Made by a program: the position numbers and the translations under genes. Below are positions 1 through 6,409 of a DNA stretch of 16,352 bases, piece after piece (within the stretch, counting starts at the first letter, position 1; the number at the start of each line of letters is the position of its first letter). The DNA is from a bacterium. GTDB lineage: Bacteria > Patescibacteriota > Minisyncoccia > Phycocordibacterales > SBAW01. The notes under the pieces are model-generated. The model worked only from the letters and a program-made list of their open reading frames with translations, searched no databases and was not told the DNA's origin. The stretch lies in contig JAUSIO010000019.1 in the NCBI GenBank assembly GCA_030647845.1, forward strand, positions 1 to 16,352, given 5' to 3'.

Positions 1-285
1 CCTCCACCCCCACCTCCACCAGCACCTACCCCAACCCCAGTAGTTACCCCAACTTCTACCACAACCACGGTTGTCCAAACTCCTGTGGTGGCGCCAACAG
101 TCGTCGTACCTCCGCCTACACCAACAACGCCAACCCTGACACCTACGGTGACCTCTTCTCCGTCATTCCCCAATACAGGGATTGCTCCTGACGAGGGCGG
201 TATTGCGTGGAACATCGTCATCCCAGTTGGTGTGTTAGTTATCCTACTCTCGTTCTATCTGGCTCGAAAGAAACAGTTGATTTAG
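1..285 (+). CDS. Pro/Thr-rich surface protein with FPNTG sorting signal (3' end only)
   Basis: The frame is open from base 1, so the gene starts before the window; a GTG at 85 lies inside it and is not the start. About 94 residues are visible. The first 50 or so are Pro, Thr and Val, as in a wall-spanning stalk. FPNTG follows (166-180), then a short acidic stretch (APDEGG), a hydrophobic segment of about 19 residues (from IAWNIVIPVG) and a short basic end (ARKKQLI). This order (motif, membrane helix, positive tail) is that of a sortase substrate, with Phe in place of Leu in LPxTG. A sortase gene starts 7 nt downstream, which supports an enzyme-substrate pair. The identity of the N-terminal, functional part cannot be seen. 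Confidence 0.8.
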   Translation, partial: PPPPPPPAPTPTPVVTPTSTTTTVVQTPVVAPTVVVPPPTPTTPTLTPTVTSSPSFPNTGIAPDEGGIAWNIVIPVGVLVILLSFYLARKKQLI

Positions 286-292
286 TGTAAGC

Positions 293-928
293 GTGCGAAG
301 AGTTAACACATCAACACTGGTACTAGTCACCCTCGCTGGGTGTGTGTTCTCTGTGGTACTTGTTTTCCGTTTTACCTTACAAAGTACCAACCTGCCTGCC
401 GGCAGGCAGGCCCAGGATGGCTCGGCGTTGCACGCGAACGCCGCTGCTGTGTATGAACAAGAAGGCCTCTCTGCCGCGACAGGTTCTGGGTTGCCGGTGC
501 GTCTCAAAATTCCAAAGATACATGTTGATGCCGCTGTTGAGTATGTTGGTCTTGCCCACGATGGGGCAATGGATGTGCCGAAAAGCCCTTCCAGTGTAGC
601 GTGGTTTAATCTCGGGCCACACCCCGGGGAGGTGGGGAGCGCTGTTATTGCCGGGCACTTCGGTTGGAAAGGGGGCGGAGCAGCAGTATTTGATACTGTA
701 TCTACCTTACACGCTGGAGATAAGCTTTATATTGAGGATGAAAAAGGAGTTCAACTCACGTTTGTGGTGCGCGAAGTTCGTACCTATGGGAAGCATGAGG
801 GCACCTCGGGCGTGTTTTTTTCAAGCGACGGAAAGGCACACCTTAACCTCATCACCTGTGAGGGAGTGTGGAGTAAGGCGGAGAAAAGTTACTCCAATCG
901 GCTTGTTGTATTTACCGATAAAGAATAG
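293..928 (+). CDS. Sortase, class F-like, membrane anchored
   Basis: This 211-residue protein has an N-terminal membrane helix (about residues 8-27), a linker, and a sortase beta-barrel from about residue 68. Sortases cut surface proteins at an LPxTG-like motif and link them to an envelope amine. The catalytic triad is visible: His122 in AGHFGW, Cys189 in LNLITCEG and Arg203 in SNRLVV. The stretch GHFGWKGGGAAVFDTVSTLHAGD resembles actinobacterial class F enzymes. The linker carries an LPAGRQ insert (residues 34-39) encoded by a perfect 20-bp palindrome. GTG at 293 is the first in-frame start after the upstream stop; no Shine-Dalgarno is seen, so the start is only fairly sure. Its 3' end overlaps the convergent thioredoxin-like gene by 17 bp. 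The likely substrate is the FPNTG protein just upstream. Confidence 0.88.
   Translation: MRRVNTSTLVLVTLAGCVFSVVLVFRFTLQSTNLPAGRQAQDGSALHANAAAVYEQEGLSAATGSGLPVRLKIPKIHVDAAVEYVGLAHDGAMDVPKSPSSVAWFNLGPHPGEVGSAVIAGHFGWKGGGAAVFDTVSTLHAGDKLYIEDEKGVQLTFVVREVRTYGKHEGTSGVFFSSDGKAHLNLITCEGVWSKAEKSYSNRLVVFTDKE
391..410. repeat. Perfect 20-bp palindromic insert (LPAGRQ type)
   Basis: CCTGCCTGCCGGCAGGCAGG reads the same on both strands. It lies in frame in the sortase linker and encodes LPAGRQ. Near-identical copies lie at 2900-2919 and 11396-11415. Confidence 0.9.
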
Positions 929-1625
929 GTGTTGCTACGGCTTGCGGTGAGCCTGTAGAATCCGTGGAGGTGGCGAGGGTTTTGAGCTCGGGGATTAACG
1001 CTTCGAGTTGGTCGAGGGTTTTAAAGCCGTACACTGGTGCACGGTTGTTGATGATAAATGCCGGCAAGTTGCCATTGAGTGTGCGTAGCGAGGCGAGTGT
1101 TTTGAGTGCCGAGAGGTCGAGGTTGTAGTCAAACGAGTACACGCGCAGGCCCGGGTACTGCCCACGCATATAGGTCAACACATCGCCGGCGCGCGCACAA
1201 TCTGCGCAGTCGCCCGCATTGGAGTAGAAGTAGAGGACGAACACTGGCTTAAGATGACATTTTTGTGCAATTTGTTGCATCAATAGATAGTCTTTTATCT
1301 CTAACAAAGAATATTGTTTTTTGAGATATACTACTTCGGCGTTGTCGCTACCAAGGTTTTGTTCTGACACTGACAAGCGGCTGGCGAGCGAGTTAAGTTC
1401 GGTTTGGAGCACCGGGTTTTGCGAAATAGTTGGGCAGTCGAGGTTGCCCAAGAGTTCAAACTGCGTCTCGCTCGAGAGGATATCTATCGAAATACTTTTT
1501 TCCGTTGCACGGATGTCTGCAATGCGCTGGCTGTCGATGCGCGCGGCAAAGTAAAATGCCGTGCCGAAGATGGCGGCGGTGATGATAAGTGCAAGCAGAT
1601 ACTTTTGCCAATTTAGGTTAGCCAT
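912..1625 (-). CDS. Membrane-anchored thioredoxin-like protein
   Basis: This 237-residue protein starts with MANLNW, has one membrane helix (about residues 9-28), a polar, partly helical stretch (about 30-125) and a C-terminal thioredoxin-like domain. FVLYFYSNAGDCADC is the beta strand and active-site loop, with CxxC at Cys140 and Cys143; GNLPAF gives the expected cis-Pro at 188. The domain should face outside the membrane and act on disulfides of exported proteins, but whether it oxidises, reduces or only holds clients cannot be told. Cys64 and Cys123 may also matter. An in-frame upstream start at 1673 is possible, but MANLNW overlaps the end of the glycosyltransferase by only 13 nt, has a GAGAGAGG-like purine run before it, and puts the helix near the N-terminus. 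It is cotranscribed with the glycosyltransferase. Confidence 0.75.
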   Translation of the reverse strand: MANLNWQKYLLALIITAAIFGTAFYFAARIDSQRIADIRATEKSISIDILSSETQFELLGNLDCPTISQNPVLQTELNSLASRLSVSEQNLGSDNAEVVYLKKQYSLLEIKDYLLMQQIAQKCHLKPVFVLYFYSNAGDCADCARAGDVLTYMRGQYPGLRVYSFDYNLDLSALKTLASLRTLNGNLPAFIINNRAPVYGFKTLDQLEALIPELKTLATSTDSTGSPQAVATPILYR

Positions 1626-2851
1626 CCTCTCTCGCTGGACGTGGCGGTGTCCCATGCCGCCCGTACGAGCCACAAGGGTGCCACAAAACCGAAGAGCGCA
1701 AAATAGGAAAAATATGACTTGAACGAAAGACGCGTCTGCGCTATCTTACCGCCTAAAATGATTGTGGTGAGTGTCATACCAAGCACTGCAACAACGAGGA
1801 GTGTCAACATACTCGTGTTGAGGTAGAACCATTCAACATGCCAAAGGCTGGGGACGTGCGGCGGTATGCGCGTTATCCAGAGGTCAAGTGCGCGGCCCAG
1901 GGCCCACGAGAGCAGATGAAACAAGACGTAACCACCAGCGTAGATACCGGCGGCAAACGCGGTGAGCCCAAATGGGAGTATAAGCATCCCGAAGTTTCCG
2001 TACTTTTGATTGAGATACATATATGAGTAGTCGCGGGAGTTCTCAAGGAACCCGCGTGACCAGCGCGTACGCTGGCGCACCAAGGCATGCACGGTCGAGG
2101 GGACGTTAGTATACACAAGCGCGGTATGCGCATTGGTGATTGTAAGCCCATGCGAGTGCATCCGGAACGCCATCTCCATGTCCTCGGTGTGATGCGCCTT
2201 GCGGAACGGACCAACGCGCTCGAAGAGCTCGCGGCGGTAGATAGAAAATGGCCCCGGTATCACGGAGATAGCCCCCAAATTGTCGAACATCTTTTTATAA
2301 AAAATACCAAAGGTATACTCAACCGACTGCATTAGCTCGAGCATTTTTTTCGGGTGGTTGACCTTGAGAGCTGGAGCGACTGCCATCGTTTCGGGGTTTG
2401 CCTCAAACTGTTTTACTATTTCCAGCAGCGCATCGGGCGCAACAAACGAGTCGGCATCAAGGCAACCTACTAACTCGCCCGCAGAGTGCGCGAGACCAAA
2501 GTTGAGCGCGCCGTATTTGCTGCCCTCGTTCTCTTTATGAAAGACTTTTACTTGTGGGTTCTGGGCAAACTGCATTGCCGCCCTAAGCGTGTCGTCGGTC
2601 GAGCCATCATCCACAATAACGATAGAAAGTTTGTCTTTAGGGTACTCTATTGCAAGGAGCGAACGAACTGTCCCCTCGAGCGTTTGTGCTTTGTTCCAGC
2701 ATGGGACGATAATTGCCACGCCAGGGTAGCGCATGGGGAGGGTTTGAGTTTTCGGCGCCGGGCGTTTTTCTAGAAAAGAAATAAGGAGAAACACCTCAAA
2801 ATAAAGGCCTATAAACAAGCATATATATATACCGAGTACCCCGATGTCCAC
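1613..2851 (-). CDS. Membrane glycosyltransferase, family GT2, processive type
   Basis: This 412-residue protein has one N-terminal membrane helix (about 3-26), a GT-A catalytic domain (about 43-270) and three to four C-terminal helices (about 288-315, 345-368, 380-400). The motifs of processive GT2 enzymes such as poly-N-acetylglucosamine, cellulose and hyaluronan synthases are present: Asp81-Asp82 in IVDDGS, DAD at 132-134, TED at 222-224 (catalytic base) and QRTRW at 260-264. It should polymerise a nucleotide sugar at the inner face and pass the chain out; the sugar is unknown. The start is GTG at 2851-2849, 6 nt after a perfect TATAAT on the minus strand, so the mRNA is probably leaderless. 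The thioredoxin-like gene follows with a 13-nt overlap. Confidence 0.87.
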   Translation of the reverse strand: MDIGVLGIYICLFIGLYFEVFLLISFLEKRPAPKTQTLPMRYPGVAIIVPCWNKAQTLEGTVRSLLAIEYPKDKLSIVIVDDGSTDDTLRAAMQFAQNPQVKVFHKENEGSKYGALNFGLAHSAGELVGCLDADSFVAPDALLEIVKQFEANPETMAVAPALKVNHPKKMLELMQSVEYTFGIFYKKMFDNLGAISVIPGPFSIYRRELFERVGPFRKAHHTEDMEMAFRMHSHGLTITNAHTALVYTNVPSTVHALVRQRTRWSRGFLENSRDYSYMYLNQKYGNFGMLILPFGLTAFAAGIYAGGYVLFHLLSWALGRALDLWITRIPPHVPSLWHVEWFYLNTSMLTLLVVAVLGMTLTTIILGGKIAQTRLSFKSYFSYFALFGFVAPLWLVRAAWDTATSSERGWLT

Positions 2852-2886
2852 TTGTTGATTATACAGTATAATCGCCTATATGGAAA
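2844..2886. promoter_or_regulatory. Symmetric divergent promoter for GT2 (-) and pheS (+), both leaderless
   Basis: GATTATAC-A-GTATAATC at 2857-2873 is a perfect 17-bp palindrome. Each arm holds a TATAAT: plus strand at 2867-2872, minus strand at 2863-2858. The pheS ATG begins 7 nt after the plus box and the GT2 GTG 6 nt after the minus box, so the transcription start should coincide with each start codon. A TTTCCA at 2886-2881 is a fair minus-strand -35 with 17-nt spacing. The plus -35 is weak (2844-2849). Confidence 0.65.
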
Positions 2887-3638
2887 CTATAAGTATGAGC
2901 CTGCCTGCCGGTAGGCAGGGCCACATCCACCCAATTTCCTCGCTTATCGCCCAGACCAACCAGGTGTTTTTTGATATGGGGTTTACCTATATTGAGGGTC
3001 CGCTGGTCGAGAGCGAACATTACAATTTTGACGTCATCAATGTACCCAAAGACCACCCAGCGCGTGATATGCAGGATACGTTTTTTATGAAAGGGGAACC
3101 CGGTATGGTGTTGCGCACGCAAATGTCGGGCATTCAAGTGCGGTATATGGAAGCACAACGGAAAAAAGGTATCCTACCTCCGTATAGGATTGTCTATCCG
3201 GGCAAAGTTTTTCGCAACGAAGCGACCGATATGACGCACGAGGCGGAATTTTTCCAAATCGAGTGGATGGTCGTGGAAGACGGCATCACGCTTGCACATT
3301 TGCGCGGGACAATTGAGCAATTTTTGAGCGCGATGTTTGACAGTGTGGTGGAGACGCGTTTCCGCCCCAGCTTCTTCCCGTTTACTGAGCCGAGTTTAGA
3401 AGTAGACATGCGTCTTACGGGAGGAGACGTGCCCGAGAAGCTACGCAACAAATGGGTCGAAATAATGGGTGCTGGGATGGTGCATCCGCAAGTGATTAAA
3501 AACGCCGGTCTTGACCCACAGAGGTACCATGGCTTCGCGTTTGCAGTGGGGCTCGACCGCATCGCGCTCTTAAAGTGGGGTATCGATGACATCCGTTTAA
3601 TGCATTCGGCTGACCTGCGTTTTATCAACCAATTCTAG
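2880..3638 (+). CDS. pheS: Phenylalanyl-tRNA synthetase alpha subunit, short form
   Basis: This is the catalytic alpha subunit of the alpha2-beta2 enzyme that charges tRNA-Phe. Class II motifs are present: HYNFDVINVPKDHPARD (49-63), LRTQMSGIQVRYM (78-90), motif 2 around FRNEATDMTHEAEFFQIEW (111-129), FFPFTEPSLEVD (165-176), GAGMVHP (197-203) and motif 3 in FAFAVGLDRIALLKWGIDDIR (219-239). It has 252 residues against about 330-350 in most bacteria. The N-terminal coiled coil that contacts tRNA is absent: only seven residues (METISMS) precede an LPAGRQG insert, and the conserved HPI follows directly. The ATG at 2880 sits 7 nt from TATAAT, suggesting a leaderless mRNA. No frameshift upstream restores the missing part, since the GT2 gene starts 28 nt away. 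pheT follows after about 100 nt. Confidence 0.95.
   Translation: METISMSLPAGRQGHIHPISSLIAQTNQVFFDMGFTYIEGPLVESEHYNFDVINVPKDHPARDMQDTFFMKGEPGMVLRTQMSGIQVRYMEAQRKKGILPPYRIVYPGKVFRNEATDMTHEAEFFQIEWMVVEDGITLAHLRGTIEQFLSAMFDSVVETRFRPSFFPFTEPSLEVDMRLTGGDVPEKLRNKWVEIMGAGMVHPQVIKNAGLDPQRYHGFAFAVGLDRIALLKWGIDDIRLMHSADLRFINQF
2900..2919. repeat. Palindromic insert (LPAGRQ type) at the pheS N-terminus
   Basis: CCTGCCTGCCGGTAGGCAGG has one G/T mismatch across the dyad. It encodes LPAGRQ at residues 8-13 of PheS, at the point where the usual N-terminal coil would join the catalytic domain. Confidence 0.88.
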
Positions 3639-3668
3639 TCTTTTCAGTTTTAATTTTATAGAAAAAAT

Positions 3669-3737
3669 ATGAATTTTTTATATAATCATCGTTCGCTCGG
3701 AAATAAAAATAAATTCTTATTTCTCTCACTCACTTGA
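3669..3737 (+). CDS. Possible 22-residue leader peptide between pheS and pheT
   Basis: An ATG at 3669 opens a 22-codon frame ending in TGA at 3735-3737, two bases before the pheT ATG. The peptide begins MNFLYNH and ends KFLFLSLT, with Phe at positions 3, 16 and 18. A short AT-rich hairpin (GAAATAA 3700-3706 with TTATTTC 3717-3723) covers its later codons. Phe-containing leader peptides regulate pheST in enterobacteria, but that leader lies before pheS, and three Phe in AT-rich DNA could be chance. No Shine-Dalgarno is seen. The close stop-start spacing would allow coupling to pheT. Confidence 0.25.
   Translation: MNFLYNHRSLGNKNKFLFLSLT
3681..3686 (+). promoter_or_regulatory. Possible -10 box for pheT
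   Basis: A perfect TATAAT lies in the AT-rich gap between pheS and pheT, 53 nt before the pheT ATG. No good -35 is seen at the right spacing, so this may be chance in AT-rich DNA. Confidence 0.3.
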
Positions 3738-3739
3738 TT

Positions 3740-5497
3740 ATGAAAGTCTCCAGGATATGGCTCCAAAAGTTCTTTGATGTCGAACTCCCGAGTACGGAAG
3801 AGCTCGCCGATGGGCTTATGTTTCATGTGTTTGAAGTTGAGGGAGTTGAAAAAGTCGGTGATGACGATGTTATAGATTTAAAAGTATTACAGCGCGGACA
3901 CGACTGCCTCAGCCACCGCGGTGTCGCAAAAGAATTGTCGGCTATTTTTACGATCCCGCTCGCGCACGACCCGCTCACACATCCGCCAGCTGGCGGACCC
4001 GACCTATCTCCGAAGGCTAAACCTTCGGACCTCTCGGTATCAATACAAAGGACTGACCTTTGTAAACGCTACGTTGCTGGATACATCAAGGGTGTTGTAG
4101 TAAAAGAGTCGCCACAGTGGCTGCAAGAGCGCTTGCAGGCGATTGGACAAAAGTCGATAAACAACATCGTCGATGCAACCAACTTTGTCATGTTTAACCT
4201 CGGGCAACCATTGCACGCGTTTGACGCGGGGAAACTACAAAACAATAACGGATACAAGATTGAAGTAAAAAATGAAGGCAATACGCTTCTTATAGTTGAC
4301 GGCACTAATGGCACGACGCTGGGGGTGGCCGGGGTAAAAGGCGGTCCCGAGTCGCTGATTACGCAAGAGACAAAGGACATAATTATTGAGTCGGCAAACT
4401 TCGACAGTATTTCGGTGCGTAAAACGGCACAGGCATTAAAGTTGCGCACTGAGGCCTCGCAACGCTTCGAGCAAGGTATCTCGCCGGAGCTCGCCGGCTA
4501 TGGCATGCAAAATGTTGTTGAGTTGATTATAAAATTGGCAGGTGGGGAAGTGGCGGGGTTTGTCGATGTGTACCCCTCTCCGCAAAAGTCTCGCTCTATT
4601 TTGGTCTCGACAACACAGGTGCAAAACCTGCTAGGCAACACGTTCGGAGAAAAAGAAATTACCGACGCGTTTACGCGCCTTGGTTTTATATTTACCAAAA
4701 ATAGGGAAGTGTTTAGCGTGGAGATTCCATTTGAGCGGCTTGACTTGCATATTCCCGAAGATTTAGTCGAGGAGGTTGGGCGTATTATCGGCTACGACCA
4801 CGTACCTGCGACTCCTCTACTACCTCCGCAGGTGAAACCTGAGGTTAACCCCAACTTTTATGCGGCCGAATGTGCACGCGAAGAGCTTGTCGCACAAGGA
4901 TATTCGGAAGTGTTTACGAGCGTATTTACCGACCGCGGGGAGCGCGTAGTGTTAAATAAAGCTGACGGCATACGACCGTATTTGCGCGATTCGCTTTTGA
5001 CTGGTTTGCAAGAGGCGCTCAAAAAAAACATTCCCAACAAAGATTTATTGGGATTGAAAGAAATAAAACTATTTGAAATCGGCACTGTTTGGAAGGGTGG
5101 AGAAGAAAAAGTAATGCTTGGCGTTATTTCGGAAAAGGAAAAGGGGACTGAAAAGTTGCTTGAGCCAGTATCTGCCGAACACTATGAAAATCTCCCGCTT
5201 TCGCAAGCGACGCGCTATAAACCGTTTTCAAAATATCCGTACATAGTGCGCGATATTGCACTCTGGATTACTGGAGGGCTGGATGCTGGAGGGCTGGAAA
5301 AACAAATTACAAAAATTGCAGGACCTCTGCTTCAAAAAATTTCGCTCTTCGATGAATTCCAAAAAGACGGTCGCACCTCGTTTGCCTTCCGTCTTGTATT
5401 CCAATCATTCGACCGCACGCTCACCGAAGTAGAAGTAAACGCAATAATGAAGAAAGTTGCAACTTCACTCTCCTCCCACGGTTTTGAAGTCCGGTAA
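3740..5497 (+). CDS. pheT: Phenylalanyl-tRNA synthetase beta subunit, compact form
   Basis: This 585-residue protein is the beta subunit that pairs with PheS and provides editing and tRNA contacts. Regions in order: N-terminal B1 (MKVSRIWLQKFF, EVEGVEKV, then DCLSHRGVAKE at 55-65), B3/B4 editing-type region (RYVAGYIKG to about 275, with VDATNFVMFNLGQPLHAFD at 144-162 and LRTEASQRFEQG at 235-246), B5 (about 285-355, EDLVEEVGRIIGYD), a shortened core (about 370-490) and the anticodon-binding domain (about 491-585, YIVRDIALWI to FDRTLTEVEV). Usual length is about 800. The EMAP/OB tRNA-binding domain that interrupts B1 is absent, and the later core is shortened. ATG at 3740 fits the family start MKVS; the in-frame TTG at 3734 is less likely. 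Three palindromes lie in residues 81-109. Confidence 0.94.
   Translation: MKVSRIWLQKFFDVELPSTEELADGLMFHVFEVEGVEKVGDDDVIDLKVLQRGHDCLSHRGVAKELSAIFTIPLAHDPLTHPPAGGPDLSPKAKPSDLSVSIQRTDLCKRYVAGYIKGVVVKESPQWLQERLQAIGQKSINNIVDATNFVMFNLGQPLHAFDAGKLQNNNGYKIEVKNEGNTLLIVDGTNGTTLGVAGVKGGPESLITQETKDIIIESANFDSISVRKTAQALKLRTEASQRFEQGISPELAGYGMQNVVELIIKLAGGEVAGFVDVYPSPQKSRSILVSTTQVQNLLGNTFGEKEITDAFTRLGFIFTKNREVFSVEIPFERLDLHIPEDLVEEVGRIIGYDHVPATPLLPPQVKPEVNPNFYAAECAREELVAQGYSEVFTSVFTDRGERVVLNKADGIRPYLRDSLLTGLQEALKKNIPNKDLLGLKEIKLFEIGTVWKGGEEKVMLGVISEKEKGTEKLLEPVSAEHYENLPLSQATRYKPFSKYPYIVRDIALWITGGLDAGGLEKQITKIAGPLLQKISLFDEFQKDGRTSFAFRLVFQSFDRTLTEVEVNAIMKKVATSLSSHGFEVR
3982..3997. repeat. Perfect 16-bp palindrome inside pheT
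   Basis: TCCGCCAGCTGGCGGA lies in frame and encodes the PPAGG of residues 82-86, in a linker after the first part of domain B1. Confidence 0.8.
4009..4029. repeat. Hairpin repeat inside pheT, 8-bp stem and 5-nt loop
   Basis: Arms TCCGAAGG (4009-4016) and CCTTCGGA (4022-4029) flank CTAAA. It encodes the SPKAKPSD stretch of PheT, 11 nt after the previous palindrome. Confidence 0.8.
4044..4064. repeat. Second hairpin repeat inside pheT, 8-bp stem and 5-nt loop
   Basis: Arms TACAAAGG (4044-4051) and CCTTTGTA (4057-4064) flank ACTGA. Its layout is the same as the hairpin at 4009-4029 (8-bp arms meeting GG and CC, 5-nt loop). It encodes QRTDLC, including the Cys just before the conserved RY. Confidence 0.75.
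5271..5298 (+). repeat. 15-bp tandem duplication in pheT
   Basis: CTGGAGGGCTGGA occurs at 5271-5283 and again at 5286-5298, a period of 15 bp. It encodes TGGLD then AGGLE in a loop of the C-terminal anticodon-binding domain and keeps the frame. Confidence 0.8.
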
Positions 5498-5550
5498 ACA
5501 GGGATAGGAATAGTTATACTAGTAGGAGAGTTACTGCTATCTTTTATGGG

Positions 5551-5580
5551 AAAATAAAAAAGGTCGCTCAAGGAGCGACC
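5551..5580 (-). terminator. Rho-independent terminator of the orphan membrane protein gene
   Basis: GGTCGCTC (5562-5569) pairs with GAGCGACC (5573-5580) around a 3-nt loop. Read on the minus strand it is followed by TTTTTTATTTT, and it starts 11 nt after the stop of the minus-strand gene. No T-tract follows on the plus strand, so it is not clearly a pheT terminator. Confidence 0.85.
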
Positions 5581-5590
5581 AGTGGTTGTG

Positions 5591-6202
5591 TCAGAATAGG
5601 TGGATTTCTTCCTGCTCCTTCCAGATAGCGATTGCATATTTCTCGCCATCCAGCTCGGCGAAGAGCACCGGGTCGAGCGAGTAGCGGTCCTGGCAGAGGT
5701 CGGCGACCTCGAAGCGAACGCCGGGGATGTGCGTTTGCACCAGCTCCATCCGCTCGCGGACGAAGGCGGGCAATCTCCCGAGGTACATATATTTTACCGA
5801 GGTTGTCTGCCAGTATGCCGGACCTCGGGCAAAGTCGATGAGGAGACCGCCGAACACAATTTCCACCCAGAAACCGCCCGTGACAACAACGAGGACGGTG
5901 CCCATTCCTGCAAACCACAAAGACCAAGTAAGAAGACCGGTGACGAGGGCAATAACTCCCATCACGCAAAGAAATCCCAGACAGGCGGGCAGGAAGTCAT
6001 CGAATGGAAATCTTGAGCACCCACGCCGGTGCAGGAACCTCCCGAGCCTCGTGCTTGGCGGTGCATTCGCCAGCTCCAGTGCCATGTGGTCGTCGACAAA
6101 TGCTTGCGGAATCGGTTCGACACCGATTGCCCAAAGCATTCCCTCGAGCGGCGAGTTGGAAATACGAGCCCTGCCTTGCAGTGTCGGCAATGTTGCCGTC
6201 AT
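5591..6202 (-). CDS. Orphan membrane protein of unknown function
   Basis: I do not recognise this 203-residue protein. It has a polar N-terminal part (1-68), two adjacent hydrophobic segments (about 72-94 and 97-122) forming a likely membrane hairpin, and a soluble C-terminal part of about 80 residues ending in the acidic, aromatic WKEQEEIHLF. ATG at 6202 is chosen because GGAGG (6215-6211) lies 8 nt upstream; an in-frame TTG at 6217 would place that motif inside the coding sequence. It is monocistronic: its own Shine-Dalgarno, its own terminator, opposite in strand to pheT and gyrB on either side. Such isolation fits an inserted accessory gene, but no mobile-element ends are seen. Confidence 0.7.
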   Translation of the reverse strand: MTATLPTLQGRARISNSPLEGMLWAIGVEPIPQAFVDDHMALELANAPPSTRLGRFLHRRGCSRFPFDDFLPACLGFLCVMGVIALVTGLLTWSLWFAGMGTVLVVVTGGFWVEIVFGGLLIDFARGPAYWQTTSVKYMYLGRLPAFVRERMELVQTHIPGVRFEVADLCQDRYSLDPVLFAELDGEKYAIAIWKEQEEIHLF

Positions 6203-6277
6203 GGTTAAAACCTCCAAAGGTTGCGACGGTTGCTTCCACTGTGGAGAGTAACATAGTGGACTTATTTTGCAACCCGC

Positions 6278-6312
6278 CCGAACGTACCGTTCGGTACGGG
6301 CGTGGCTTTTTT
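6278..6312. other. Alternative hairpins with T-run upstream of gyrB
   Basis: Two mutually exclusive stems overlap: CCGAACG/CGTTCGG (6278-6284 with 6288-6294) and CGTACC/GGTACG (6283-6288 with 6293-6298). Six Ts follow on the plus strand (6307-6312). No plus-strand gene ends nearby, so a terminator would have to stop readthrough from pheT. On the minus strand it lies about 75 bp upstream of the orphan membrane protein gene and could be in its leader. Confidence 0.4.
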
Positions 6313-6346
6313 GCCCACAGAGCGACTTCCCTTTCGGGTTGGAATT

Positions 6347-6355
6347 TGGTAGAAT
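6347..6355 (+). promoter_or_regulatory. Possible extended -10 promoter of gyrB
   Basis: TGG followed by TAGAAT (6350-6355) fits an extended -10 (TGnTATAAT). The -35 at 6327-6332 is poor. The transcript would start near 6362 and give a leader of about 48 nt. Confidence 0.4.
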
Positions 6356-6409
6356 AGGGGGGTCTCAAAAGGGCATTTTTTGTTGCAAAATATAGATAGA
6401 TTATAGATT

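Noticed and set aside
5498..5550. TATACT and GGAGAG after pheT, as a small gene or RNA
   Set aside because: The only ATG nearby gives a three-codon frame, and no -35 or plus-strand terminator supports a transcript.
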